This document shows, one piece after another, positions 1 through 8,322 of a stretch of 35,595 nucleotides of DNA. The translations under genes were made by a program, and so were the position numbers. Source of the stretch: a virus; the IMG/VR virus record IMGVR_UViG_3300032047_000052, positions 1 to 35,595 of that record; one strand, written 5' to 3'. Numbering within the stretch: the stretch's first letter is position 1; each line of letters opens with the position of its first letter. Below the pieces are notes generated by a model, which was not told where the DNA came from, ran no database searches, and was given only the letters and a program-made list of their open reading frames with translations.

Positions 1-778
1 TACTCAATGCACCTGATGATGAAATTGAAGTAGTTGATTCTCCGTTAATTGTTATTGCTCCACTAGCATCTACATCTAAAGTAGCTGATGATGATAAATG
101 TAGGTATCCACTAGCTCCTATATTTAAAGTAGAAACTTCAACATCCATTGGAGAATCCCCAACGTGCCCAATATTAAATCGAGTTGCATCTAAAGTTAAA
201 GTTGAACTAGCATCTACATCAAAGGTAGTAGCATCTATATTGATTGGTACGTCTTGTGCAGTACCTATTGTAATCGAGTTTGTAGAATCCAAACTTAGTA
301 CTCCACCAGCATCTACATCGAATCTACTAGCTGCATTTAAATCAATAAATGAATCTGAATCGAAATCAAAATGACCTCCACTAGCGGATATTGCTCCACT
401 AATGTATAAATCATTCCATCGTTGTGCATCTGAACCTAAGTTGAAACTATTGTTTGAATCGGGAATTATTGAAGAGCTGATATCTGCTTTGAATACTATG
501 TTATCATCTGATGCATCACCGAAGTCTAATCCACTTCCTCCCATAGTGATGTTACCACGTATTGTAGCGTTACCATCTAATAATAAATTCGAGCCACTAA
601 AATCACCAGTTGTGTGAATTGAACCCGTATTTATTTTATCTACTAAAGCTAGTCTATACGTCCTACTATCCGAACCACTTATTACTAAAGTATTCGAAGG
701 TGTGTGAAATATTGGTTCAGCGTATGCTAACGAACCCGTTTCACTATCTAATCCTTGTTTGAATATTAATATCGCCAT
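1..778 (-). CDS. Tail fibre protein, 3' end outside window
   Basis: The frame opens with ATG at 778 (MAILIFKQGLDSETG) and stays open to base 1, so about 259 N-terminal residues are visible. Residues about 110-130 contain the phrase FNLGSDAQRWNDLYISG, which is common in marine phage tail fibres. After it comes a repetitive beta-rich stretch built on the pattern DVDASGxLxLDxT, as expected of a trimeric beta-structured fibre. The N-terminus shares TPSN followed by a hydrophobic/SGS stretch with the next fibre upstream (TPSNKILTGS), which suggests a common virion-attachment region. A terminator and 120 bases separate it from that gene, so it probably has its own transcript start. Fibre identity is an inference from composition and the shared phrases. 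The receptor-binding tip lies outside the window. Confidence 0.75.
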   Translation of the reverse strand, partial: MAILIFKQGLDSETGSLAYAEPIFHTPSNTLVISGSDSRTYRLALVDKINTGSIHTTGDFSGSNLLLDGNATIRGNITMGGSGLDFGDASDDNIVFKADISSSIIPDSNNSFNLGSDAQRWNDLYISGAISASGGHFDFDSDSFIDLNAASRFDVDAGGVLSLDSTNSITIGTAQDVPINIDATTFDVDASSTLTLDATRFNIGHVGDSPMDVEVSTLNIGASGYLHLSSSATLDVDASGAITINGESTTSISSSGALS

Positions 779-836
779 CTAATCTGAAACCCCTATAAGT
801 TGTTATAGTAATAAATATACCATTTATAAATTAACC

Positions 837-864
837 AAAAAAAATCCCCTATATAAATAGGGGA
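837..864 (-). terminator. Intrinsic terminator after the 693-aa fibre gene
   Basis: In the sense direction an 8-bp perfect stem, TCCCCTAT with ATAGGGGA and a 4-base loop, is followed by eight T. It begins 35 bases past the fibre stop codon. The stem and loop also contain TATTTATATA, which overlaps the promoter-like motif seen elsewhere in this window. Confidence 0.88.
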
Positions 865-898
865 CTCTTTAGTTATTAAGTAAATTTCAAGAACTTAA

Positions 899-2980
899 TT
901 AAAATTCTCCTCCATCTAACGTTAACGTTAGTGCTGAAATATCAGTTGAAGATGTTAATTGTTTTGAACCATTAGTTACTACTAATTGAGAAGCAGTTAA
1001 TCCACTAACTATTACATCATTTGAAATTGTTAATGTTGTACCACTTTCTGAAAGTATGGAATCAGTAATTACACCATCTGCTGAGAATTTAGTTATCTTA
1101 CCAGCGGTATCAGTACCATTACCTACAATTACTCTTCCTTCTGAACCTAATGCCCCAGCAATCCAATAATCTGCAGATGCATCCCATAGTAAAGAACCAC
1201 TTACGTTAGCTCCACCAACTGCATCTTTTACTAAGATACCAGCATCAGCGGCTGTTCCAGCGTAGTTCAATTCTAAGATATTATCACCAATGTTTACAGT
1301 TGTAGAATCAACAGTTGTAGTTGTTCCATTTACCTGTAAATCACCAGTTACTGTCACACTACCACCAAATGTCATCTTATCATCTGTTTGAGTACCAATT
1401 TGTTTATCTCCACCTAAATCAGAGTTTAATAAATTAATAATCTCAATTGCTGTTTGGTCAGCGGTTGCACTAGCTTCAATACCATCTAATTTATCGTGAT
1501 GAGTAGTACTCATTAAACCAGCAATACTATCAGATGCTTCAGCAACTACGATATTCGTACCTGTTGAAGATTCTATTGTAAGTTGAGCTGCTGCCGTTGT
1601 TTGTGAAAGGTTAGTAGCAACATTTACTTCTGCACCAGTCGCTATACCATCTAATTTATCGTGGTGAGTTGTACTCATTAAACCAGCGATTGTAGCGGAT
1701 GCTTCAGCGATTACAACGTTATTACCTGTTGATGAATTAATTGTAAGTTGAGCTGCTGCTGTTGTTCCTGATAAATCAGTAGCAACGTTTGCTGCTGCTC
1801 CATCTGCAACGTTTAACATTGTTCTAAGGTTAGCTGGTGTTATTTCTTCAATTACACCTGCACCTGATGAATCTCTACCTAAGATTCTGTTAGTTGCCGA
1901 TACATTTTGGATTTTAGCGTATGTTACACCATCATCTTTAATTCTTACTGTATCTGAATTGATTTCAATTGTTGAATCATCAACATTTACATTGATTGCT
2001 CCACCTGCAGGTGCAACTAAACCACTACCAGCTAATGAACCTGAATCTACACCAACTACAACAGTACCTGATGTTCCACCTTGTGTAATACCCGAACCAG
2101 CAGTTACACCTTCGATATCACCACTTGAGAATGATAATGCACCTTGCATATAAGTTGCCAATCTACTCATTGTAGCTTTTCTGTTAGTACCACCTGCTCC
2201 ATTATCAACAATCATTAAATCAGCATCTACTAGCGCTTCACCGATATCAGTACCGCCATCTATTTCTAATGCTGATAAAGCAACTTTACCTGCAGTAGTT
2301 AATTGACTTAATTTAGAATCTCCAATTGAACCAGCTAATTTTGAAGCTCCAATTGAACCAGCAAGCATATCGTTATCAATACCACCATCTTTTACTTGTA
2401 GTGCATTAGAACCATTTACTTCAATAGATGAATCATCTACGTTAACATCTAATTCTTCATTTGTGTTATCAGCAACTATACCTACACCAGCCATAGCATC
2501 TACATCAATATCTAATGTTACTGAAGAATCTCCACTTTGGTTAGTAGTAAATGTACCACCAGTTTTTAAACCATCACCAGCGGTAATAGTTAAAGTTGAA
2601 TCATTGATACCTGCTAATGCTGATACCTGTGAAGATGAAGATACAATACCTGAACCTTTGAAATCAATCTGTCCATGTGCTAATTCTACATCTGTGTTAC
2701 CTCCGTGCCCTAAAATTGTTAATTTTTTTGCATCGGTTTCGTAGTACGGAATACCATCGACTGAGTGGTCAAAATCACTCGTTGTTACGTCTAAGGTTGC
2801 CGAACCTGTTAATATTTTGTTCGAGGGAGTTAATACGTTTCCTTCAACTCCGACAAACAGTAAACCCTCTTGGTGTACCGATAAGTCAGAACCCGAAGCG
2901 ATGATTAACTCACCATTAATCGGGGTTATGTCTTTAATACTCTCGAGTTTACCTCTTCTATGTTTAATAGTTTGAGCCAT
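899..2980 (-). CDS. Long tail fibre protein with tandem 55-aa repeat
   Basis: This 693-aa protein has stock phage-fibre modules. They include an N-terminal region with GLLFVGVEGNVLTPSNK (about residues 39-55), AKIQNVSATNRILGRDSSG (about 355-373) and GDLQVNGTTTTVDSTTVNIG (about 546-565). Residues 400-509 are two tandem copies of a 55-residue unit, each holding IAGLMSTTHHDKLDGI. The composition is rich in Ser, Thr, Gly and Asp with no predicted membrane segment, as in trimeric fibres. It ends with LDGGEF, almost the same tail as the 196-aa protein encoded upstream (LDGGEV). The ATG at 2980 has no clear ribosome binding site, only A-rich sequence. A strong terminator follows the gene. It probably forms part of a tail fibre that touches the host surface, but its place in the fibre is unknown. 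Confidence 0.82.
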   Translation of the reverse strand: MAQTIKHRRGKLESIKDITPINGELIIASGSDLSVHQEGLLFVGVEGNVLTPSNKILTGSATLDVTTSDFDHSVDGIPYYETDAKKLTILGHGGNTDVELAHGQIDFKGSGIVSSSSQVSALAGINDSTLTITAGDGLKTGGTFTTNQSGDSSVTLDIDVDAMAGVGIVADNTNEELDVNVDDSSIEVNGSNALQVKDGGIDNDMLAGSIGASKLAGSIGDSKLSQLTTAGKVALSALEIDGGTDIGEALVDADLMIVDNGAGGTNRKATMSRLATYMQGALSFSSGDIEGVTAGSGITQGGTSGTVVVGVDSGSLAGSGLVAPAGGAINVNVDDSTIEINSDTVRIKDDGVTYAKIQNVSATNRILGRDSSGAGVIEEITPANLRTMLNVADGAAANVATDLSGTTAAAQLTINSSTGNNVVIAEASATIAGLMSTTHHDKLDGIATGAEVNVATNLSQTTAAAQLTIESSTGTNIVVAEASDSIAGLMSTTHHDKLDGIEASATADQTAIEIINLLNSDLGGDKQIGTQTDDKMTFGGSVTVTGDLQVNGTTTTVDSTTVNIGDNILELNYAGTAADAGILVKDAVGGANVSGSLLWDASADYWIAGALGSEGRVIVGNGTDTAGKITKFSADGVITDSILSESGTTLTISNDVIVSGLTASQLVVTNGSKQLTSSTDISALTLTLDGGEF
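1454..1783 (-). repeat. Tandem 165-bp repeat within fibre gene
   Basis: Two adjacent 165-bp (55-codon) units encode residues 400-454 and 455-509 of the fibre. The best-preserved DNA stretches start at 1481 and 1646, exactly 165 bases apart. The units differ at scattered positions, so the duplication is not very recent. Confidence 0.85.
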
Positions 2981-3054
2981 AATTTTTCTTTTGTTTTCTC
3001 GTTTTGTTAATTAAAAATAATATAACCAATTTATTAGAGTATATACCCCGATTA

Positions 3055-3070
3055 AATCCTATATAGGATT
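3055..3070. promoter_or_regulatory. 16-bp perfect palindrome in fibre intergenic gap
   Basis: AATCCTATATAGGATT is its own reverse complement. It lies in the 113-base gap between the 196-aa and 693-aa genes, just downstream (in sense) of an ATATTTATA motif. No T-run follows, so it is a poor terminator. A protein-binding site or an RNA hairpin with a 5-bp stem is possible. Confidence 0.4.
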
Positions 3071-3077
3071 ATTCTTT

Positions 3078-3086
3078 TATAAATAT
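3078..3086 (-). promoter_or_regulatory. Recurrent ATATTTATA element
   Basis: Sense ATATTTATA lies 8 bases past the stop of the 196-aa gene and 97 bases before the 693-aa fibre start. This is the longest distance of the set. Promoter function is inferred only from recurrence in gaps. Confidence 0.3.
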
Positions 3087-3093
3087 ATGATGA

Positions 3094-3684
3094 TTAAACT
3101 TCACCACCATCTAAATTTGTTTTTTGTACACCAGCCGTAAAATGTGCTGAACCTGTATCTACTGTAACTCCTCCTACTAAAGAAATTCCCTTTCCTGCAT
3201 CCACTTCTAAAGTAGCGTTACCACTTGAAGCTCCACCAGTTAAACCATCTCCTGCAAATACTGCTGTAATATCACCACTACCACCACCTCCACCACCAGA
3301 ACCCGTCAATTCTGATAAATCAACAGACATTGATATTTGGTCTGAACCACTAAGTTCTTGTCCAAAGAAAGTTAGATGTGCCGTTGAACTATTATAAGAT
3401 GCCGATACAAATGAACCAGTTATATAACTAAATGGTTTAAATGCTACAGTATCTGCGAAGGTATCAATATAATTTGCAGGTGTAACAGTTGCTTGAAATA
3501 AAGAACCACTATCCTCTACCCAAAGTATTTGTTTATCCGAAAAATAATTAACGGATGTTGCGTTCATTACAGATGCAGATACATAGGTTTTAAAAGCACC
3601 TTTGATTCTTTCAACATCTGCTAATACGACGTTTGAACCAGTTGCTAAATCTGTTAATTGTACTCTTGAACTAAACGATGGCAT
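3094..3684 (-). CDS. Fibre-associated structural protein (196 aa)
   Basis: I do not recognise a named family. The protein has an N-terminal globular part (about residues 1-120), then a glycine linker GSGGGGGGSG at about 128-137. A short fibre-like C-terminal part follows (AGDGLTGGASSGNATLEV and onward), with wording typical of phage fibre repeats. It ends in LDGGEV, which nearly matches the end of the next gene's product (LDGGEF). It lies between two large fibre or adhesin genes, 24 bases downstream of the cadherin-repeat gene. The region before ATG 3684 reads AAAAAAGGAAAAAGAAT, a weak ribosome binding site. A role as a fibre connector or short fibre is plausible but only inferred from context and composition. 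Confidence 0.65.
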   Translation of the reverse strand: MPSFSSRVQLTDLATGSNVVLADVERIKGAFKTYVSASVMNATSVNYFSDKQILWVEDSGSLFQATVTPANYIDTFADTVAFKPFSYITGSFVSASYNSSTAHLTFFGQELSGSDQISMSVDLSELTGSGGGGGGSGDITAVFAGDGLTGGASSGNATLEVDAGKGISLVGGVTVDTGSAHFTAGVQKTNLDGGEV

Positions 3685-3708
3685 ATTCTTTTTCCTTTTT
3701 TATATATA

Positions 3709-6700
3709 TTACGATGGTAAAGAACCTGAACTTGCAATTATTCTCATTAATACTGTATTTGCTGCGTTGTGTCCTTTCCTACCTATTACAAAGTGTTTAT
3801 CATATCCGTTAACCGAGCCCGATGTATCTAATAAATGTACTATCGAACTTTCTGCTCCCCAACTACCTCCATCTGCATTTATAGCCATAACATATTGTCC
3901 AGCGGTACTTCCACCGAATGAATCAGTCATCGATGTTGGTACTCCAATCATATCTGAACCTGATGGTGCTATTACTATGTATTGATTTGCTGCTCCACCC
4001 ATTGAGAATGAACTAGCACTTAATATTGTATCTAAGTTTGAACCACTTAGTATTGCTACTCTCGTAGCTGTTCCTCCACCTGCTAAACTTAATGATGCAT
4101 CTCCTAAAGATGAACTTATCAATCTCATTGGTGAAGTATCATTTGCGGAGAATCCAGTTACTTCAGGTGGTGTTGATGAATCTGTTGAACTAATTCCCAT
4201 CACTGCTGAGTAATTTGAACTTAATCCACTATCAGAACCATAATCTGAACGATATACATAAGTTTTACCATAATCAGCTGATGTTGCTACAGTGAAACTT
4301 CTATCACTATAAGTTTGTGATTTACCAAATTGGTCTGTAATTGTTACACTATAAAAATATTCTCTAGCAGTTGCATTTTGTGTTAAATGCAATCCAATTG
4401 ATGATGAATTAGCGTTTGAATAAACTAATTGTAAATCTGAACCACTTAGTGATGCACTAAATGGAGTATCCGATTCATCATCACTTACACTCATACTTAC
4501 CATAGTTACACCACTCAATGCTAACTCTGTTTCGAACTTAGCTGATTGGTTTGTAAATGATATAGATGGTGCTTGGTTAGCTGCTACACTTGTAGTAAAT
4601 GGTGTTTCCGTAGTTGTACCGAATGTATTGGTTGCTATTGAACTTCCACTTAGTAAATCTCCACTTGATGTTGTAGAACCACTTAAATTAGTTTTTATGG
4701 ATAATCTACCATTTGAAGAATTTATATCAAATACTCCACTACCACTATTTAAAGTCCAAGTTACTGATTGATTTGCTGAAAATGCTGCTATTGTACCACT
4801 TCTACCATTTGAACTAACATAAACACTAGCACCACTTACCGCTGATTCGATAACATATGGAGTAGTCCAGTTATCAGATACTGTTGGTGCAGTATCATCT
4901 GTAATTGGAATTGTAATTACTGCTTCGTTAGATGCTGTATTATATGAATCTCTAATTCTCACTGTATATTGATATTCGTTGATTAAATCAGAATTTATAT
5001 GTACACCATTTTTTCTTGTTACTTGCCCAGTTCCACTACATTGGAATGCATCGTTTGTTGGGTCAGTATGTGATGTACCTCCATATGATGCACTTGAAAC
5101 ATTAGCGTTATCTAATTCTAATTTATATAATGTAAAATCACTAAATGTTATTGTATCTCCTTCATTATCTGTAGCTGATATTGTTGCTACAGTTGCCCCA
5201 TTTGAACTATTTTCACTAATTGATGATAGTGTTTGGTTATTAATAGTAGGGTGCACATTATCAGTTACACTTACAGATACAGGTAAAATTGATTGCCCCA
5301 CTGTACCTTGTGATGCTGATAAGAAATGTTCATCAGATGCGGTTACTGAGAATGTATATAATGATTGAACTTCATAATCCAATGAACCTGTATTTTGTCT
5401 AATATCAAAGTAGTTTGAATAAATTGTAATATCAAAATGTTCGTTATCAATAGAACTTGATGTAATTGTTATTGAATCACTTTCATCATCTGTAAAGTAA
5501 ACTCTTTTTACCAAAGAGTTATTAGATGAATTTTCATTGAAGCTTGAAGCTACTGATGTAATTTGAGTTCCCCCCGCTGAACCTTCTCTAAATTTAGGTG
5601 CGGTATTAGGTGTTACTCTAATATGAATTGTTTTGTTTGTTGTACCACTAAATGTATCTGTTGCCTTTATTAAGAATGGATGTGCTCCACCAGCGTAAAC
5701 AGATGTATCTGTATTTAGTGATGATGTTGTTCTTGCTCTAGCGGTTATAACACCTGTTGATGGGTGTATTGCGAATTTGTCTGCGGAATATCCACTTTGA
5801 GTAGCGAATGTTATTGTTTGTCCTTCTGCATCTGTTGCTGATACAGTTCCGATAATTGAATTAGTATCTTCGTATTCATCAATACTAAATGATACCGAGT
5901 TTATTGCTGGTGCAGTATTTGGAAAAAATACTGATTCTACAAACTCCATTATAGAGCCACTTGTTCCGAAGTTGTTATTATAAACTCCACTTGGTAAATC
6001 TGTATTTGATACTACTCTATTTCCATCAAATGAAATTGAAGATGAAACCTGAGAACCACTTATGTATCCCAACCCTCCAATTTGACCTGCTCCACTAACT
6101 ATTCCACTATCTAATCCACTTATATAAGAACCAGTTGCGGATGCTAATTGATTTATTCTTACATCTGTAGATGATGTATATGAATTTAAAGATGTTGTTG
6201 AATCAGAGGATGATATAAATCCTAAAGATGTTATCTGCCCAGAACCACTAATTGTTCCAGCTGGTACTGAAGAACTTGCTGATACAAATCCTAATGCTGT
6301 AATTTGTGCTGAACTACTTACTGTACCACTTGGTATTTCTGTTTTTGAACCACTTAATAATCCACTTGGAAGTGAAGTAATATATGATGAAGTTGCTGCA
6401 CTTAATCCATCAACCTCTGTTTGTATGGAAGAAGTAAATGTATTAAGATGAGTTACATCTCCACCACCACCTCCACTATATGAACCTGTGTTTGATTCTA
6501 TCTCTCCAACTCTTTGTTCTAATGAAGAAGTTGTAGAATGTATATTTGTAATATTAATATCATTTGATGCAGTATATGCATTTAATGAAGTATTTTCTGC
6601 AGATTCCGATATAAATCCAAAATCTGTAATTTGTTCTGAACTACTTAAAATACCACTTGGTACTGAAGTTAAATCAGTATAATCAACTGAACCACTTGAT

Positions 6701-7626
6701 GTTAAATAAGATGAAGTAGCTGCGCTTATTCCATCAACCTCTGTTTGTATAGATGAGGTAAATGTATTTAATGAAGTTGTTGAGTCTGATGAAGAAATAA
6801 ATCCTAAATCTGTTATTTGCTCTGAACCACTAATAGTTCCTGCTGGTGTACTATCTCCACTTTCAGAAACAAATCCTAAATCAGTAATTTGTCCTGAACC
6901 ACTAATTAAACCACTTGGAATATTTGATAGGTTTACGTTCCAATTAGCACCACTACCACTTGCACTAATACCATCTATTCTTGTATCAAATGATGCTGAA
7001 TCGGTATAGTAAGATGCGGTAAATGAATTTAAAGATTCATTTGAACCTCCACCTCCACCACTCTCACTTACAAATCCTAATGCTGTGATTTGTGCTGAAC
7101 TACTTACTATATCAGTTCCATTTAAAGTTCTTATTACAGAACCACTTACTATATCAGTTCCACCCAATATTTGGATAGAAGCACTTACCAAGCCTTCTGG
7201 TGTATTTTGTAAACTATTATAATTTACTTGAGCTGAACTTGATATTACGGAATCACCACCTGGTCTTAAAACAGAACCACTTACTAAACCATCACCTAAT
7301 TCATTACCATATCTAGCATCTAAATCAGTATATAGTTGAGATGAACCACTAACAAGACCGCTTGGAAATTGTTCTGATGAACTTATTAATCCAGTTGGTA
7401 ATTGTTGTGAACCTGAGAATATTCCTCTACCTGTTGATTCTACACCTGATAGTAAAGAACCATCTCCTTTGAATGTTGTAGCTTGGATATCTCCACTTGC
7501 CGTTACCGAACCCTGAACTTCTAATGAACCAGTATGTTGAAATGAACCACTAACTTGAAAATCTCCACTAACGGCGGATGCGGTTACTGTTCCTTGTATT
7601 TGTTTACTTTTAATTAGTGTTGCCAT
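3709..7626 (-). CDS. Giant fibre/adhesin with cadherin-like repeats
   Basis: This 1305-aa virion protein has three visible regions. Residues 1 to about 60 contain the fibre-type opening (SGDFQVSGSFQHTGSLEVQG). Residues about 165-525 carry about seven copies of the phrase QITxLGF(V/I)S, spaced by Ser/Thr/Gly-rich coil-like segments such as LNTFTSSIQTEVDG. Residues about 568-1110 hold roughly five cadherin-like or Ig-like beta domains that start with phrases like NTAPxI and carry ATDxxGDTITF and GxI/VxR motifs. Such repeats often bind calcium and mediate adhesion. The last ~190 residues are a separate domain ending in IASSGSLPS. Its stop is followed after 24 bases by the 196-aa gene. It is probably a host-recognition or decoration fibre. 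The exact virion location cannot be read from sequence. Confidence 0.8.
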   Translation of the reverse strand: MATLIKSKQIQGTVTASAVSGDFQVSGSFQHTGSLEVQGSVTASGDIQATTFKGDGSLLSGVESTGRGIFSGSQQLPTGLISSSEQFPSGLVSGSSQLYTDLDARYGNELGDGLVSGSVLRPGGDSVISSSAQVNYNSLQNTPEGLVSASIQILGGTDIVSGSVIRTLNGTDIVSSSAQITALGFVSESGGGGGSNESLNSFTASYYTDSASFDTRIDGISASGSGANWNVNLSNIPSGLISGSGQITDLGFVSESGDSTPAGTISGSEQITDLGFISSSDSTTSLNTFTSSIQTEVDGISAATSSYLTSSGSVDYTDLTSVPSGILSSSEQITDFGFISESAENTSLNAYTASNDINITNIHSTTSSLEQRVGEIESNTGSYSGGGGGDVTHLNTFTSSIQTEVDGLSAATSSYITSLPSGLLSGSKTEIPSGTVSSSAQITALGFVSASSSVPAGTISGSGQITSLGFISSSDSTTSLNSYTSSTDVRINQLASATGSYISGLDSGIVSGAGQIGGLGYISGSQVSSSISFDGNRVVSNTDLPSGVYNNNFGTSGSIMEFVESVFFPNTAPAINSVSFSIDEYEDTNSIIGTVSATDAEGQTITFATQSGYSADKFAIHPSTGVITARARTTSSLNTDTSVYAGGAHPFLIKATDTFSGTTNKTIHIRVTPNTAPKFREGSAGGTQITSVASSFNENSSNNSLVKRVYFTDDESDSITITSSSIDNEHFDITIYSNYFDIRQNTGSLDYEVQSLYTFSVTASDEHFLSASQGTVGQSILPVSVSVTDNVHPTINNQTLSSISENSSNGATVATISATDNEGDTITFSDFTLYKLELDNANVSSASYGGTSHTDPTNDAFQCSGTGQVTRKNGVHINSDLINEYQYTVRIRDSYNTASNEAVITIPITDDTAPTVSDNWTTPYVIESAVSGASVYVSSNGRSGTIAAFSANQSVTWTLNSGSGVFDINSSNGRLSIKTNLSGSTTSSGDLLSGSSIATNTFGTTTETPFTTSVAANQAPSISFTNQSAKFETELALSGVTMVSMSVSDDESDTPFSASLSGSDLQLVYSNANSSSIGLHLTQNATAREYFYSVTITDQFGKSQTYSDRSFTVATSADYGKTYVYRSDYGSDSGLSSNYSAVMGISSTDSSTPPEVTGFSANDTSPMRLISSSLGDASLSLAGGGTATRVAILSGSNLDTILSASSFSMGGAANQYIVIAPSGSDMIGVPTSMTDSFGGSTAGQYVMAINADGGSWGAESSIVHLLDTSGSVNGYDKHFVIGRKGHNAANTVLMRIIASSGSLPS

Positions 7627-7627
7627 A

Positions 7628-7993
7628 TTATCTACTCACTATTTTTCCTCTTATTTGAAAATCATCAGCTACAATATCTCCCGGTTCAAAAGATATAGCT
7701 TGATTAAAAGTAACCTTAATATTATTTCCATCCTCTACAATTGTATATGCGGATGCCTTTTGCTTTATTGTTTGTAAATAAATATCAACGTAGTCAGAAG
7801 AAACATCAACTTTAACCTCTTCATATGTAAATTTTTTATTTAATAGTGTTAATGTGAATAAAGTACCACTTAAACTAAGTGAATCTGGTGTATGTGATGA
7901 TACAAAAGAATCGCTAAAAACGTTCAATACTAAATCATTAAATGCCCCCTTATCATTGTGAGGTGTTATAATATTTGGTTTTTTTCTACTCAT
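7628..7993 (-). CDS. Small structural protein with shared beta domain (121 aa)
   Basis: There is no recognised family. The C-terminal ~55 residues (VDIYLQ, then YTIVEDGNNIKVTFN, then GDIVADDFQIRGKI) follow the same strand pattern as the C-termini of the two genes upstream. That pattern is a hydrophobic VxIY opening, a YxF/I turn, a hydrophobic strand, and a closing GDxIxIxGxI. The ATG at 7993 overlaps the previous stop by four bases (ATGA), which implies translational coupling. It ends one base before the giant adhesin gene. Its place between the tail-completion protein and the fibres suggests an adaptor or neck/whisker component, but this is inference. Confidence 0.6.
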   Translation of the reverse strand: MSRKKPNIITPHNDKGAFNDLVLNVFSDSFVSSHTPDSLSLSGTLFTLTLLNKKFTYEEVKVDVSSDYVDIYLQTIKQKASAYTIVEDGNNIKVTFNQAISFEPGDIVADDFQIRGKIVSR

Positions 7994-8322
7994 ATTCTAT
8001 CTATATCACCTTCGATTGTTATCACATCACTTCCAACTAATACATAGGGAAAATTTGCTTTTTTAAAATTAATTATAAAATCATTATTTTTTTGTTCAAA
8101 TATGTAATCGTTTTCAATAATAAATTGTCCATTTATAAATACATCAAATTTAGAATGGTCTTGTCTCAAATCCTCAAATCTTTTATCAAAATTTCTTAGT
8201 TTACAATTACTAGCTTTCCATATGTAATATAAATTATTAGTAGATAAATTGACCTCTTCTAATTGTACTTCATTAGGAGCGTTTAGTTGTGAAATTATAT
8301 CTTTAATTTGTTTTAGACTCAT
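7990..8322 (-). CDS. Small structural protein with shared beta domain (110 aa)
   Basis: There is no recognised family. The N-terminal ~50 residues are charged and helical. The C-terminal ~55 contain FDVFINGQFIIENDYIF, then a hydrophobic strand, and end GSDVITIEGDIDRI. This closely follows the end of the gp15-like protein upstream (FRIYINGLLIDNKKYTF ... GSDEIGITGKY). It overlaps the genes on both sides by four bases (ATGA), so the three are co-translated. It may be a duplicated domain that now serves as a separate tail or neck component. Confidence 0.6.
   Translation of the reverse strand: MSLKQIKDIISQLNAPNEVQLEEVNLSTNNLYYIWKASNCKLRNFDKRFEDLRQDHSKFDVFINGQFIIENDYIFEQKNNDFIINFKKANFPYVLVGSDVITIEGDIDRI

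Noticed and set aside
3709-7626. Plus-strand frames inside fibre genes (for example around 4979-5368)
   Set aside because: Low-complexity, no homology or ribosome sites, and they lie within well-supported minus-strand coding.
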